Assembly: GCA_949825065.1 (NCBI GenBank)
Contig: OX463842.1
Span: 52,586,034-52,650,033 of the forward strand
Direction of reading: 5' to 3'
DNA: 64,000 bases
Source of the DNA: Odontocerum albicorne
Taxonomy: Eukaryota; Arthropoda; Insecta; Trichoptera; Odontoceridae
Shown: piece by piece, positions 41,912 to 51,549 of the stretch
How positions within the stretch are numbered: position 1 is the stretch's first letter
How the letters are laid out: each line of letters opens with the position of its first letter
Position numbers and translations under genes: made by a program
Notes under the pieces: model-generated
The model's database searches: none
What the model was told of the DNA's origin: nothing
Seen by the model: only the letters and a program-made list of their open reading frames with translations

Positions 41912-43197
41912 TTAGGTCCTTACATATGAAATTGGCGTTTTGCCGTACTGGCAACTTTGATCTCAAATATCTTCTCTTTGATTAGGAATTCCAAATTAAA
42001 ATTTATACAGCTATTTACTCAAGTATTTGTGTTTCGAAAATTATAATTCATTTGTTTTTTCCTCAATTGTTTTTTTTCTTTGCGTCACTCAGTTTACAAA
42101 ATGGAAAACTTGAAATATTGCGTTATTTACGAGTACGAGTTCCACCGTGGCACCAGTGCTGCAGAAACGGCTCGAAGGATTAATGATGTGTATGGCGACG
42201 GTGCCGCAAAAGAAAACACAGTGCGTTTTTGGTTCCAACGTTTTCGTTCTGGAAATTTCGACCTGCAGAACAAGCCCTGTGGACGGCCGGAGACCAAAGT
42301 TGATAATGAAGAATTGAAGGCTATTGTGGAAGCGGATCCATCGCAAACCACGTCCGAGTTAGCTGCAGGCTGCGATGTTAGTGATAAAACTGTTTTAATC
42401 TACTTGAAGCAAATTGGGAAGGTGAAAAAGCTTGAAAGGTGGGTACCTCACGAATTGAGTGAAGCAAATCAACAAACGCGCGTTGACTGCTGCGTTGCAT
42501 TACTCAACCGGCACAATAATGAAGGGATTTTGAATCGAATCATTACCTGTGATGAAAAGTGGATCCTGTATGATAATCGGAAGCGCTCATCGCAATGGCT
42601 GAACCCTGCCGAACCAGCCAAACCATGCCCCAAGCGAAAATTGACTCCAAAAAAGTTACTTGTGAGCGTTTGGTGGATTAGTGCTGGTGTCGTTCACTAC
42701 AGCTTTCTTAAATCTGGCCAGACGATTACGGCAGATGTCTATTGTCAGCAACTGCAAACCATGATGGAAAAGCTAGCTGTTAAACAACCGAGGCTGGTTA
42801 ATCGCTCTAGGCCACTGCTGCTTCATGATAACGCTAGACCACACACTGCACAACAGACGGCTACCAAATTAGAAGAGCTTCAATTGGAATGTCTAAGACA
42901 TGCACCGTACTCTCCAGACCTTGCCCCAACAGATTACTATTTTTTTCGAAATTTGGATAACTTCTTGCAAGGGAAAAAATTCAACTCCGATGGGGCAGTC
43001 CAAACCGACTTCAAAGATTTTATTGATTCCCGTCCGAATGGTTTTTTTAGTAAAGGGATCGATGAACTACCTATGAGATGGCAAAAGTGCATAGATAGCA
43101 ATGGTACATACTTTGATTAAATAAATATATTATATTAAAAAAAATCAACTTTATGTTCCTCCCAAACAAAACGCCAATTTCATATGTAAGGACCTAA
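41912..43197 (+). mobile_element. complete cecropia-type mariner
   Basis: 1286 bp between TA duplications at 41910-41911 and 43198-43199. The first and last 31 bp are perfect inverted repeats beginning TTAGGTCCTTACATATGAAA. It carries one uninterrupted transposase gene. Perfect ends and an intact gene suggest a recent insertion and possible autonomy. Confidence 0.97.
42101..43120 (+). CDS. mariner transposase, intact (339 aa)
   Basis: Cut-and-paste transposase acting in the nucleus on its own TIRs with TA targets. The ATG at 42101 matches the family start (MENLKYCVIYEYEFHRG); the upstream in-frame TTG at 42080 is not needed. Residues 1-115 form two helix-turn-helix motifs joined by a GRP linker (61-63, preceded by Cys rather than a basic residue). 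WVPHEL is at 114-119. Catalytic residues D151 (ITCDEKW), D243 (LLLHDNARPH) and D278 (LAPTD) give the mariner D,D34D triad, with 34 residues between the last two. YSPDLAP is at 270-276. Length is normal for the family. No stop or frameshift. No host promoter is visible; the gene lies inside the LTR. The copy at 22569 is its broken sibling. Confidence 0.97.
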   Translation: MENLKYCVIYEYEFHRGTSAAETARRINDVYGDGAAKENTVRFWFQRFRSGNFDLQNKPCGRPETKVDNEELKAIVEADPSQTTSELAAGCDVSDKTVLIYLKQIGKVKKLERWVPHELSEANQQTRVDCCVALLNRHNNEGILNRIITCDEKWILYDNRKRSSQWLNPAEPAKPCPKRKLTPKKLLVSVWWISAGVVHYSFLKSGQTITADVYCQQLQTMMEKLAVKQPRLVNRSRPLLLHDNARPHTAQQTATKLEELQLECLRHAPYSPDLAPTDYYFFRNLDNFLQGKKFNSDGAVQTDFKDFIDSRPNGFFSKGIDELPMRWQKCIDSNGTYFD

Positions 43198-43441
43198 TAT
43201 TTATATATTTTTGGAATGTGCGCGAGAGTGCGCTCGCGATATGCTTACGTCTCGCTTCTGTGAATGCAGAAACGGTTATTGTCGTATGTAGGTATTCATC
43301 TAAATACGGAACTGGTGAGATAGCCGTGGTGCGTTCTCTCTCTATGGCGTGTGGTGCGGTCGCTCGGCCGGCGTCAATGGCCGGCATGTGGCCTTCGGAC
43401 TGTTTACTATAATTTATTGAGGAATTCGAAGGTCGTTTCAT

Positions 43442-43454
43442 CGGTCATTGACCG
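43442..43454. promoter_or_regulatory. GGTCA-T-TGACC palindrome in LTR copy 2
   Basis: CGGTCATTGACCG, identical to 11322-11334. See that entry for the receptor-site interpretation. Confidence 0.4.
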
Positions 43455-43498
43455 TATGTATGCGACAATATTCCGCGACGACCGCAATAATATTATAA

Positions 43499-43609
43499 TA
43501 AAGATAATATTAACACATTATGGAGAAGATAATTCTTACATGTCATGGAAAAGATAATTCTAACATATCATGGAAAAAAATAATTCTAATATTTCATGGA
43601 AAAGATAAA
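43499..43609. repeat. 25-bp minisatellite, right part
   Basis: About four and a half units of 'aaaagataattctaacatat' plus 'catgg', in the same phase and orientation as 41654-41803. Confidence 0.85.
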
Positions 43610-43619
43610 TGTTACTAAA

Positions 43620-45040
43620 AAGCAGATTCAAAGATGTATTTTTCCCTTGTTAAAAACATAATAATTATACATTTTTATATGTAAACCGTTATCAGTTGTG
43701 AGATATTCTCTACTTTCTAAGTTATTTATTATTTTAATTAGCGTATTTCTAACGGTCGCTGCAAATAAATCAACCGTTATTCAAGTATATTTTTTTCAAT
43801 TATTCAAATACGAGTATAAATATTTATAACTTAAAAACTTAAACTATTCATTAATTGATTTTTTTTTAATTTAAAAAGCAAACCATAAAAGGTAAACAAA
43901 TATTTAAATTAAAATTAATACACAAATAAGAAGTTTTGTTTCTTAAACTGTCTGAGTTGAAGAAGTTAAATCAATTAATATACATAATACATATTATCTG
44001 AAAACGATTTATCAAAAAATAAAAAAATATATTCCTTAAAATCAGGCTTAGCCCAATTACTTTGGAATTTTCATTTACGAAAAAATTTTGTGTACATTTA
44101 AAAAAAAATAATATTCAAAAGTCACTCAAACAAGTTGTTGAGTGTTTTCTAACGTCTTTAGTCTCAGATTTTTTTTTAAATTTTACTTTTGAGAATTTAC
44201 ATTCCAGGAGAATCCGTCCACGGTCAAAGAAAAAGAAAAAAGAATAATACAAGAGTGACTATTCAAAAAAAAAAAAAAGAAATAGTCGAGCTCATTTACA
44301 CAGTGTTAAATGACGGCGATAAATACTACACGAGGGTTTTTTTAGGGAAGCAATGATGTGAATGCTTTAAATTTTATACTCGTGTTAGAAACATAAACGA
44401 AAAAAAATATTCACACAAAAGTTTTTTTGGCCGTTCATTCAGCTTCAAAAGGTTAGGGAGGGTTAATTGAAATATTTTTAACCTTTTCATTAACGCATTT
44501 TATTTTTAAATGTTCAAATAAAATATGAGTTGATCCTTTTAAATGAACTAACAGGGTTTCACACGTTTACGTGTATTTTATTTAATTTTCACCAAATCCT
44601 GAATTCTGCAAAATAATATATAAAACGTTATTTTTAGGGTAAAAAATATTAATTTTTGAACATTTAAACGATATTAAAGAGCGACAGACACATCTAAGCT
44701 GAAAGTTATATAAATACTGGAAAGTACAGCATGAACTATATTGTTTTAAATTTTTCTGTGGAGAAAGTACGGTAGGTGTACAAATGGAAATGGGAAAAAG
44801 TACGACAGATGTAGGTAACTGAATGGTGTTGAAAATATTTGTGAAATACGCGTGAGTGCTGTCTCCATGTAATATACTTTCAATATTTCATTATATTTGT
44901 GTGGTAACGAGACGATAAGCAACATAATATTATACATGGTATGGAAATATTTCGACTGAAAATTTAATGTTAATAACAGATGTAAGCATACCTATAAATG
45001 GTGCAGTCTTATTTATAAAAAAAACATATACTAAATAACC
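43620..45040. other. unassigned sequence
   Basis: 1.4 kb of AT-rich sequence with no recognisable gene. Confidence 0.4.
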
Positions 45041-45139
45041 ATAAAAAATCCAAGTCATATAAAGCCAGCTTTTTACACAAATGTTAATCTCCGGAAACTC
45101 TTATTTAACAGGAAAGGCAAACATGGAATACTTAGCAAC

Positions 45140-45501
45140 AGTGCTGTGTATACACTTTTATGTGCTGACTGTGATAATTTCTATGTAGGAAGGACAGAAA
45201 GATCTTTTGAAAGGAGATTTCTTAAACACAAATCTGCTTTAACAAATCCTCTAGTTTTTCTGAAATGACCAGTCATTGTCACAGTGAAAACCATACATTT
45301 TCATTCGATGATGCCAAATTCTTACATATAAGGAGTAACGGAAATAAATTAGACAGATTGGAGGCCCTAGAAATTTCTAAGTTAGTGCATCGAGGTGAAC
45401 ATCTGGCAAACACATATATCCCAAGAATCTCTTCGCTGCTCGCCGAAATTGTCCAATGCTTCATTTATCCCCCAGTCCCCAACCCGAATGCTTACCGTTA
45501 G
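45140..45501 (+). pseudogene. Penelope GIY-YIG endonuclease (frameshifted)
   Basis: Reads SAVYTLLCADCDNFYVGRTE, RSFERRFLKHKSALTNPLVF and a TGA; the frame then shifts at about 45258 and continues SEMTSHCHSENHTFSFDDAK, NGNKLDRLEALEISKLVHRG to NPNAYR. VY...YVG is a variant of the GIY-YIG signature and the HCH element is retained. One small frameshift separates the two halves. Confidence 0.8.
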
Positions 45502-45554
45502 AAGCGTGTGTCTCTGTACCAGTTCAAACAGAATTCAGTTTTGTTTGTGCTCCG

Positions 45555-45601
45555 CTGATGATGAGGGGAAAACCTTGAAACCGGTAGGGTTATACCGATA
45601 C
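45555..45601 (+). ncRNA. hammerhead ribozyme-like core (copy D)
   Basis: CTGATGA, a single T, GAGG-ggaaaa-CCTT (helix II), GAAA, then CGGTA-gggtta-TACCG and AT. All conserved core positions are present. As in copy B, the base after GAA and the cleavage-site side show one mismatch. Confidence 0.45.
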
Positions 45602-45746
45602 AAAAAGTGGAATAAACAGTGTTTGATAAAGCAAATTACAATTTAGTTATGATTATTTAAAAAAAAATATTCATGAAACTGTTTGAAATAATATTTAAAA
45701 GCCAAATGTGCTTATTATCTAAATGAAAGATTGATTTTGGGTATAT

Positions 45747-46125
45747 TGCATGCACAACTGTTTGATGAATTGAGTTCACATGTTTCAAAAACTTGTTTTC
45801 GTATGCACCACTGTTTTATTAATTAAATTCACTATCAGTTAGTTTTAAAGACCCCTAATTGCATGCATCGCTGTTTAATGAATTGAGCTCACTACCGGTT
45901 TCAAATATTTTTATTTATAAGCACCACTGCTTTATCGAGTTCACTGCCAGCTCAAAAATCTGTATTTGGAATGCATCATTGAATTGATTTAACTACCGGT
46001 TTAAAATATTTATATTCGTAAGCACTGCAGTTTTAGACATTGATCTATCACTACTGGTTTCAAAGATGTCTATTTGTATGCACCACTATTTTATCAAATG
46101 AATTCACTACCAGTTTCAAAGAGTC
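45747..46125. repeat. old, diverged tandem repeat
   Basis: Seven units of roughly 50-60 bp, each 'tgcaccactgttttat', 'gaattcactaccggttt' and 'caaagat...tatttgt'. Unit length and sequence vary, so the array is ancient compared with the other satellites here. Confidence 0.75.
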
Positions 46126-46387
46126 AAGTGACGATAACTAGGAAAAGTATTCGAAACGGGTTGATTTTACAAATGTTTGGAATGTAAGGGTGAATAATCA
46201 AACATAAGAGCAACTTGCGGAATTTCACTATGCGGTATTTGTATTTTCAAGATGTGGCTAGAGAAAATACGAGTATATCAACATTTCCACAGTATAGCTC
46301 AAGTTAGAAGCAGGCAAACAGAAACATTGTTTATTGGAGTCTAGAAGCATGGTGGCCAAATAACCTAGATCTATACCTATGATATAA

Positions 46388-46790
46388 TTCTTCTTCTTCT
46401 TCTTCCTCTTCCTATATATCATGATCTGTTTGTTCCGCTTGTTCCCCTGCTTGCGACGTGGACTGCCAGCTGTCACACTATCTCTTCGGAGGTCTTCCCG
46501 GCAATCTTTTTCCGGCTGGGTTCCCTCGAAGGGCGTCACGTGGAAGTCTGTCGTCTTGCATTCTGTTTACATGTTCGTTCCAGTATCGCCTTCGTTGTCT
46601 TCCCCACCTGACGATGTCTTCCGTACTACACTTTCTCCTTATTTCGGTGTTTCTGATTCTATCTCTTAGTATATTTCTGGTTATACATCTCAATGTTTTC
46701 ATTTCTGAGGTTCTCAGGAGAGATTTAGTTCTAGAAGTGTCTGCTCTAGTCTCTATTCCGTAGGTGCTCTAGTATCTAGTCTCACACATG
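46388..46790 (-). pseudogene. non-LTR reverse transcriptase C-terminus with GAA tail
   Basis: Minus strand: MKTLRCITRNILRDRIRNTE, IRRKCSTEDIVRWGRQRRRY, WNEHVNRMQDDRLPRDALRG, KRLPGRPPKR, then a frameshift and GNKRNKQIMIY. 'RIRN..IR', 'W..HV.RM' and 'GRPPKRW.D' are typical of the post-RT region. The gene is followed by a GGAAGAGGAAGAAGAAG tail at about 46388-46413. Confidence 0.8.
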
Positions 46791-46825
46791 TCTTGTATAT
46801 TCTGACTTTACTTTCTATGGTGATA

Positions 46826-46912
46826 TACCATTTTACTAAAAGATATATACCTATGATATGCTAGATCTATACCTATGATATACCAAATTTACCTATGATA
46901 TAACATTTTACA
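46826..46912. repeat. short tandem of 'atacctatgatat'
   Basis: Three or four copies of 'tagatctatacctatgatat'-like sequence. The same string lies at 46365-46384 on the other side of the LINE remnant, so the LINE was inserted in this small array or its target duplication is part of it. Confidence 0.75.
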
Positions 46913-48139
46913 AAAACATCAACTTTTTTATATGATTGTTGAGATAAGTTGTATAAGAGTTGTTATTGGTCACTTAATCGTGCCAGAAAAATGTAAATAT
47001 AAAAGGTCAGTTAAAAATCACTTAATGCTCAATCAGTTACATTTTCTCCGAGTAAAGGCATTTTTTCCACTTGATTTTTGATAGGACAGTGACACCTATA
47101 ACTTTGCCCGTACCCATGATTTTAACTATTTCAATGACAAAATTGGAATTATTCACATAATTAATGAATACCACACAGGCAAAGTGCGGTTATATCCACG
47201 TTCATATTGTTAAGATTATTTTACTCATTTGACATGTGCTTTGTAATAAATACAGATACTGCCGTCTCTGTAGAAGATTATGAATATTTTTATCATTTGT
47301 TAAGATGGTTTCTGATCGAGATATTTTCATTTTTCTAAAGTGATCCATTTGACAGCTGTCATGTATGGCTAGAGTTTTATTTTAATTTTATTTATTTTAT
47401 TTTATTTAATACACTACTGAACAGTGTCTTTATATACAAATGAACATGTGACAAGTTATACAAGTACTTAAAATTATTGACAAAATAATACAAAACTTTA
47501 TCTTAAACTAACATGAAGATACAAAAAGCAGTAGTAATAATAAATAAGCGCTTACGTAGAACGAAAATTGGATTTTTTGAGAATTTTATGGATAGATTTT
47601 GAGATATAGAAAACATACAGGCTCACTTGTAGAACGAGATACAAGTCGATGCAGGGTTACTCAACTTTTTATTCGATTTTCTGTATTAGTTTTGTTGATT
47701 TAGTCCTTTTAATTTCTATTGACTGAAAAAAAAACTAAATATTGAAGAAATATTCAAATATTACATTTTGTACATCACATGAAAAAAATCTGGAACCTTT
47801 CAAATAAATATTTGAGATTGAAAAATAAACTAAATATGTTTGCAAAATATGAGTTGCATTTCTTAATGTCAACATTCCTAACTTTTATCTATCAATATGT
47901 CAACCATAGTACAAAGCCGTTCCAGGTATCCGAGCTCTCTACCAAATATGTCGTTCTCAGAATCTGAACCGCCATCACCGTTTGCTCCAATGCACCGACT
48001 ATTCCCACGTCAAAACCACCACAAATGTTAGAGGGGGAAACGGTCAACATGACGACGTATTAACGTGTCATATTTATGTTATTTTAACTGAAAAAAAAGG
48101 ACTTTTTATTGCTGAAACAGTTTTCGTATGATTAATGAA
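46913..48139. other. unassigned sequence
   Basis: No gene. A TTTTA-rich stretch with 'aatgaacatgtgacaagtta' at 47385-47480 could be a retrotransposon 3' tail on the minus strand. Confidence 0.35.
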
Positions 48140-48920
48140 ATATGGTATTTAATAATCGTTTTAAGCATAGGTATTCATAAAATAGGATATTTAATAATCG
48201 TTTTAAGCATATGTCTTCATAAAATAGGATATTTAATAATCGTTTTAAGCGTATGTATTCATAAAATAGGATATTAAATAATCGTTTTAAGCGTATGTAT
48301 TAATAAAATAGGATATTTAATAATCATTTTAAGCATAGGTATAGTAGAATAGGATATTTAATAATCGTTTAAAGCGTATGTATTAATAAAATAGGATATT
48401 TAATAATCATTTTAAGCATGAGTATAGTAAAATAGGATATTTAATAATCATTATAAGCATATGTATAATAAAATAGGATATTTAATAATCGTTATAAGTA
48501 TATGTATAATAAAATAAGATGTTTGATAATAGTTTTGAGCATAGGTATAATAAAATAACATATTTGATAATCGTTTTAAGCATATGTATAATAAAATAGA
48601 ATATTTAATCATGATTTTAAGCATAAGTATAATAAAATAGGAGATTTAATAATAGTTTTAAGCATATGTATAATAAAATAGGATATTTAATAATCGTTTT
48701 AAGCATGTGTATAGTAAAAAAGGATATTTAATAATCGTTTTAAGCATGTGTATAATTAAAAAGGATATTAATTAATCGTTTTAAGCATATGTATAATAAA
48801 ATAGGATATTTAACAATCGTTTTAAGCATACGTATAATAAAATAAAATATTTGATAATCATTTTAAGCATATGTATGATAAAAAAGGATATTAAATAATC
48901 GTTTTAAGCATAGGTATGTT
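48140..48920. repeat. 42-bp satellite
   Basis: About 18 units of 'ataggatatttaataatcgt' 'tttaagcatatgtataataa' plus two A. Variants: CGTTTT/CATTTT, GCATATG/GCATAGG/GCGTATG, and 'attcat' against 'taataa', the latter switching along the array. Confidence 0.95.
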
Positions 48921-49424
48921 ACACATAGAAATATTATCTTAATCAATGTATAACTCAACTTGTATTTCAAAATATGTACATTTTATTTCTGTTGTATCAT
49001 TTGGATAAAAAAAATTGTTAATGTTTTTTTCTTTTTAATAGATTTTTAACTTAAGTGAAAACCGTTATTTTCGATAAGAAAATAAATCCGAGTACAAGAT
49101 TTATTTTTATTGAATCATAATATTATGATAAAAAATTTAAAAATGTAAAAATATCAACACATTTTTCAGAAATCTATTTTGCGATAGTTATTGAGAAGTG
49201 ATCTAAAATAACAAAGGTGTGAATTTCAGTATTCGTTAATAAATAAATATATGATTCAGTTCATCGAACGAAAAGAAGTTCGAAAGATTTAAGTTACTCG
49301 GTTATTATTATAATATATGCAACTAGTCGGCCTACATTATTAGCAGGGAGAACCAAAGTCAGAGTGAATGTGATAAAATGCAAGTAACCTGAACAAGTAG
49401 GCATGTACGAGTACATGTGTGGGA
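48921..49424. other. unassigned sequence
   Basis: No gene seen. TACGAGTA at 49406-49413 just before the LTR-like repeat. Confidence 0.4.
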
Positions 49425-49868
49425 ACCACGGTCGTCGCTGAATATTGTCAACACATAGGGTCAACGACCGACGAAACGACCTTTGGATATGTCCAAAGGT
49501 CACATACCAAAACATTGACGCGGCCGGACAATCGCGCCGTTTCCGTAAACAAATTGTTTACCCACAATACTATTTACGATACATTCCACAGTAGAAAGAG
49601 AACGCATCACGCTGTCTCGCCGGTCCCGTAAACAAATTGTTTACCCACAATACTATTTGCGATGTCTGCAATACTTCAATTAACCATTTCTGCACGCACA
49701 GAAGCGAGATAAAAATATATCGCGGGCGCACTCCCGCGCCCATTCTGAAATGTATAAATACCCACATACCGATAAATAAAACATTCATTCACTCTCTCCT
49801 TCCGCATTGCTAATTGACGTATTTTATTTATTTACCAACAACTACTATCATCATCTCTTCAGACAAGA
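49425..49868 (+). mobile_element. LTR-like repeat family X, copy 3
   Basis: Sense orientation: 'cacggtcgtcgctgaatatt', AGGGTCAACGACCG, a GC-rich middle with a direct repeat of 'cgtaaacaaattgtttaccc' (at about 49540 and 49626), 'gcgggcgcactcccgcgccc', TATAAATA at 49753-49760, 'ataaataaaacattcattca' and the end 'tatcatcatctcttc'. This order fits U3, promoter, R and U5 of a solo LTR. No flanking gag or pol. Confidence 0.6.
49753..49760 (+). promoter_or_regulatory. TATA box of LTR copy 3
   Basis: TATAAATA, about 25 bp upstream of 'gataaataaaacattcattc'. The equivalent box on the minus strand in copy 2 is the mariner target. Confidence 0.55.
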
Positions 49869-50147
49869 AGCATTCCGCTAAACATGTATCAAAACAATTA
49901 GTTGCAATAATTGTTATCTAGTTATAAATTTGTATGTAGGTGTTAGTTCTTTCCAAGAAATTTAACAGTAAGATTATTAAAAATGAGATGTAGGAAATTG
50001 AAATGAAATTATTCCATAGTTATAATATATAAATTAGATTAGTTCTAAAGGTATACATTTGTATATCGGTAAAGTCTTTGGTTAATTTTTGTATTATAGA
50101 TAACTTTATTCAATAAAATAAAAATATATAATAATTTACATCTTATT

Positions 50148-50775
50148 CGAATGATGGTTTGGTATGCCATTAAATGTGGTAGGATAATTAATCCATATTT
50201 CTTCAAAAATCACCACCAATGTCGATCGATACAGGGCTACGATTCAACTTTTTCCGTATCACAACTTCAGAAAGAGAACAAGTACATTTTGTTTCAGCAG
50301 AATGGAGCTACCGCTCGAACGATCAGGGCTACAATGCAACTCTTTAGGAAACATTTTTTAGATTGAATAATTTATCTCCAAAAACGACGATTTAAGATGA
50401 CTTCCACGACCACCGGATCTGACTGCAATATATGTTTTCCTATCAAGCTACCTTGAAGGAAAAGTACTTGAACAAACCACGAATAATACAACAACTCAAA
50501 ATTAGCATTCCTGAAGAAATATATTAGTATTCCTGAAGGCGCGATAAACTCATAAACATAAGATTATGCCATGAAAAATGTCCTCTACTGAGCACAATTT
50601 TATGAGCCAGAAATAGGTGGTTATTTAACAGAAATAGATTTTGCACACCCAACGTTAAAACAGGTTGTGTATTAAAACATACATTATTGCTAAAATATTT
50701 GGTTAATTTCATTTTCTTTACAAGTCATTAGGAAAACGAAACGAAAAAGTTACTTTTGCGCCACTCTGTACGAGA
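50148..50775 (+). pseudogene. Tc1/mariner-type transposase remnant, catalytically dead
   Basis: Reads MVWYAIKCGRIINPYFFKN, then FQQNGATARTIRATMQLFRK, then in another frame RPPDLTAIYVFLSSYLEGKV. The family normally has QQDGA and PDLTACDFFLWGYL, so the second catalytic Asp is Asn and the third is Tyr, besides the stops and frameshifts. The right end 'gcgccactctgtac' could be the terminus. Only the C-terminal half survives. Confidence 0.75.
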
Positions 50776-51248
50776 CGATTAATCCGTACCGTGCATGGTT
50801 TAAGAGCGTTTTTATAACGTTTCTGAACTGTTATGAAACGGTTATTGTGTATGCAATATTCACGAAGTTTAAAAATGTAATCAATTTCTCAAATAAACAA
50901 CCGCATTTAACACAATAATACCACCTCGACACATCACCCTACAGCTGAATATAAAAAAAAGTTAAATCTTCACTCAGGGCTTTTATTTACTCGCCACTCC
51001 ATCAGGGCGTAACAAAAAGTAAATAATTTAAATACAATAATTGATTGAATCCTGCGCATCTCTCATTTTATTGACAAAAGTGGAAAAAAGACATATGTTA
51101 TTAAAAATCATAATATCTTAATTATAATGAAAAATAATGAACTATTTAGGTGACGTTTGTTTTAAGATCTCACTTTTTTTCACTGCAATGTTATATTACT
51201 TCAAAGCGTTGCAGATTGATCAGGGTAATTATTATTTGTATTAAAAAA
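50776..51248. other. unassigned sequence
   Basis: Nothing recognised. Confidence 0.35.
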
Positions 51249-51549
51249 ATTGAAGCATTCATGGATATAATGTTAATTGAAGCATTCATGGCTATAATGT
51301 TAATTGAATCATTCATGTCTATAATGTTAATTGAAGCATTCATGGCTATAATGTTAATTGAAGCATTCATGACTATAATGTTAATTGAATCATTCATGGC
51401 TAGAATGTTAATTGAAGCATTCACGGCTATAATGTTAATTGAAGCATTCATGGCTTTAATGTTAATTGAATCATTCATGGCTATAATGTTAATTGAAGCA
51501 TTCATGGCTTTAATGTTAATTGAATCATTCATGGCTATAATGTTAATTT
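51249..51549. repeat. 27-bp satellite
   Basis: Eleven units of 'attgaagcattcatggctat' plus 'aatgtta'. GAAGC/GAATC and CTATAA/CTTTAA variants alternate towards the end. Period divisible by three keeps frames open on both strands; the predicted peptides are artefacts. Confidence 0.95.

Larger units (their letters stand above)
41815..43490 (-). mobile_element. LTR-like repeat family X, copy 2, carrying a mariner
   Basis: Left part 'agagatgatgatagttgttg' and 'ataaataaataaactcgtta' and right part 'gaatgtgcgcgagagtgcgc' match copy 1 around 10438, where they are joined without the mariner. The mariner entered at the TA of the minus-strand TATAAATA promoter box. The right end carries CGGTCATTGACCG. 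The LTR itself sits inside the 25-bp minisatellite. Confidence 0.65.
45042..45660 (+). mobile_element. Penelope-like element, 3' part (copy D)
   Basis: Sense orientation: endonuclease region (45140-45501), 3' region 'ctgtaccagttcaaacagaa', terminal motif with the hammerhead-like core, 'aaaagtggaataaacagtgt' and the tail 'gataaagcaaattacaat'. No reverse transcriptase and no inverted terminal piece at its 5' side. Confidence 0.8.
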
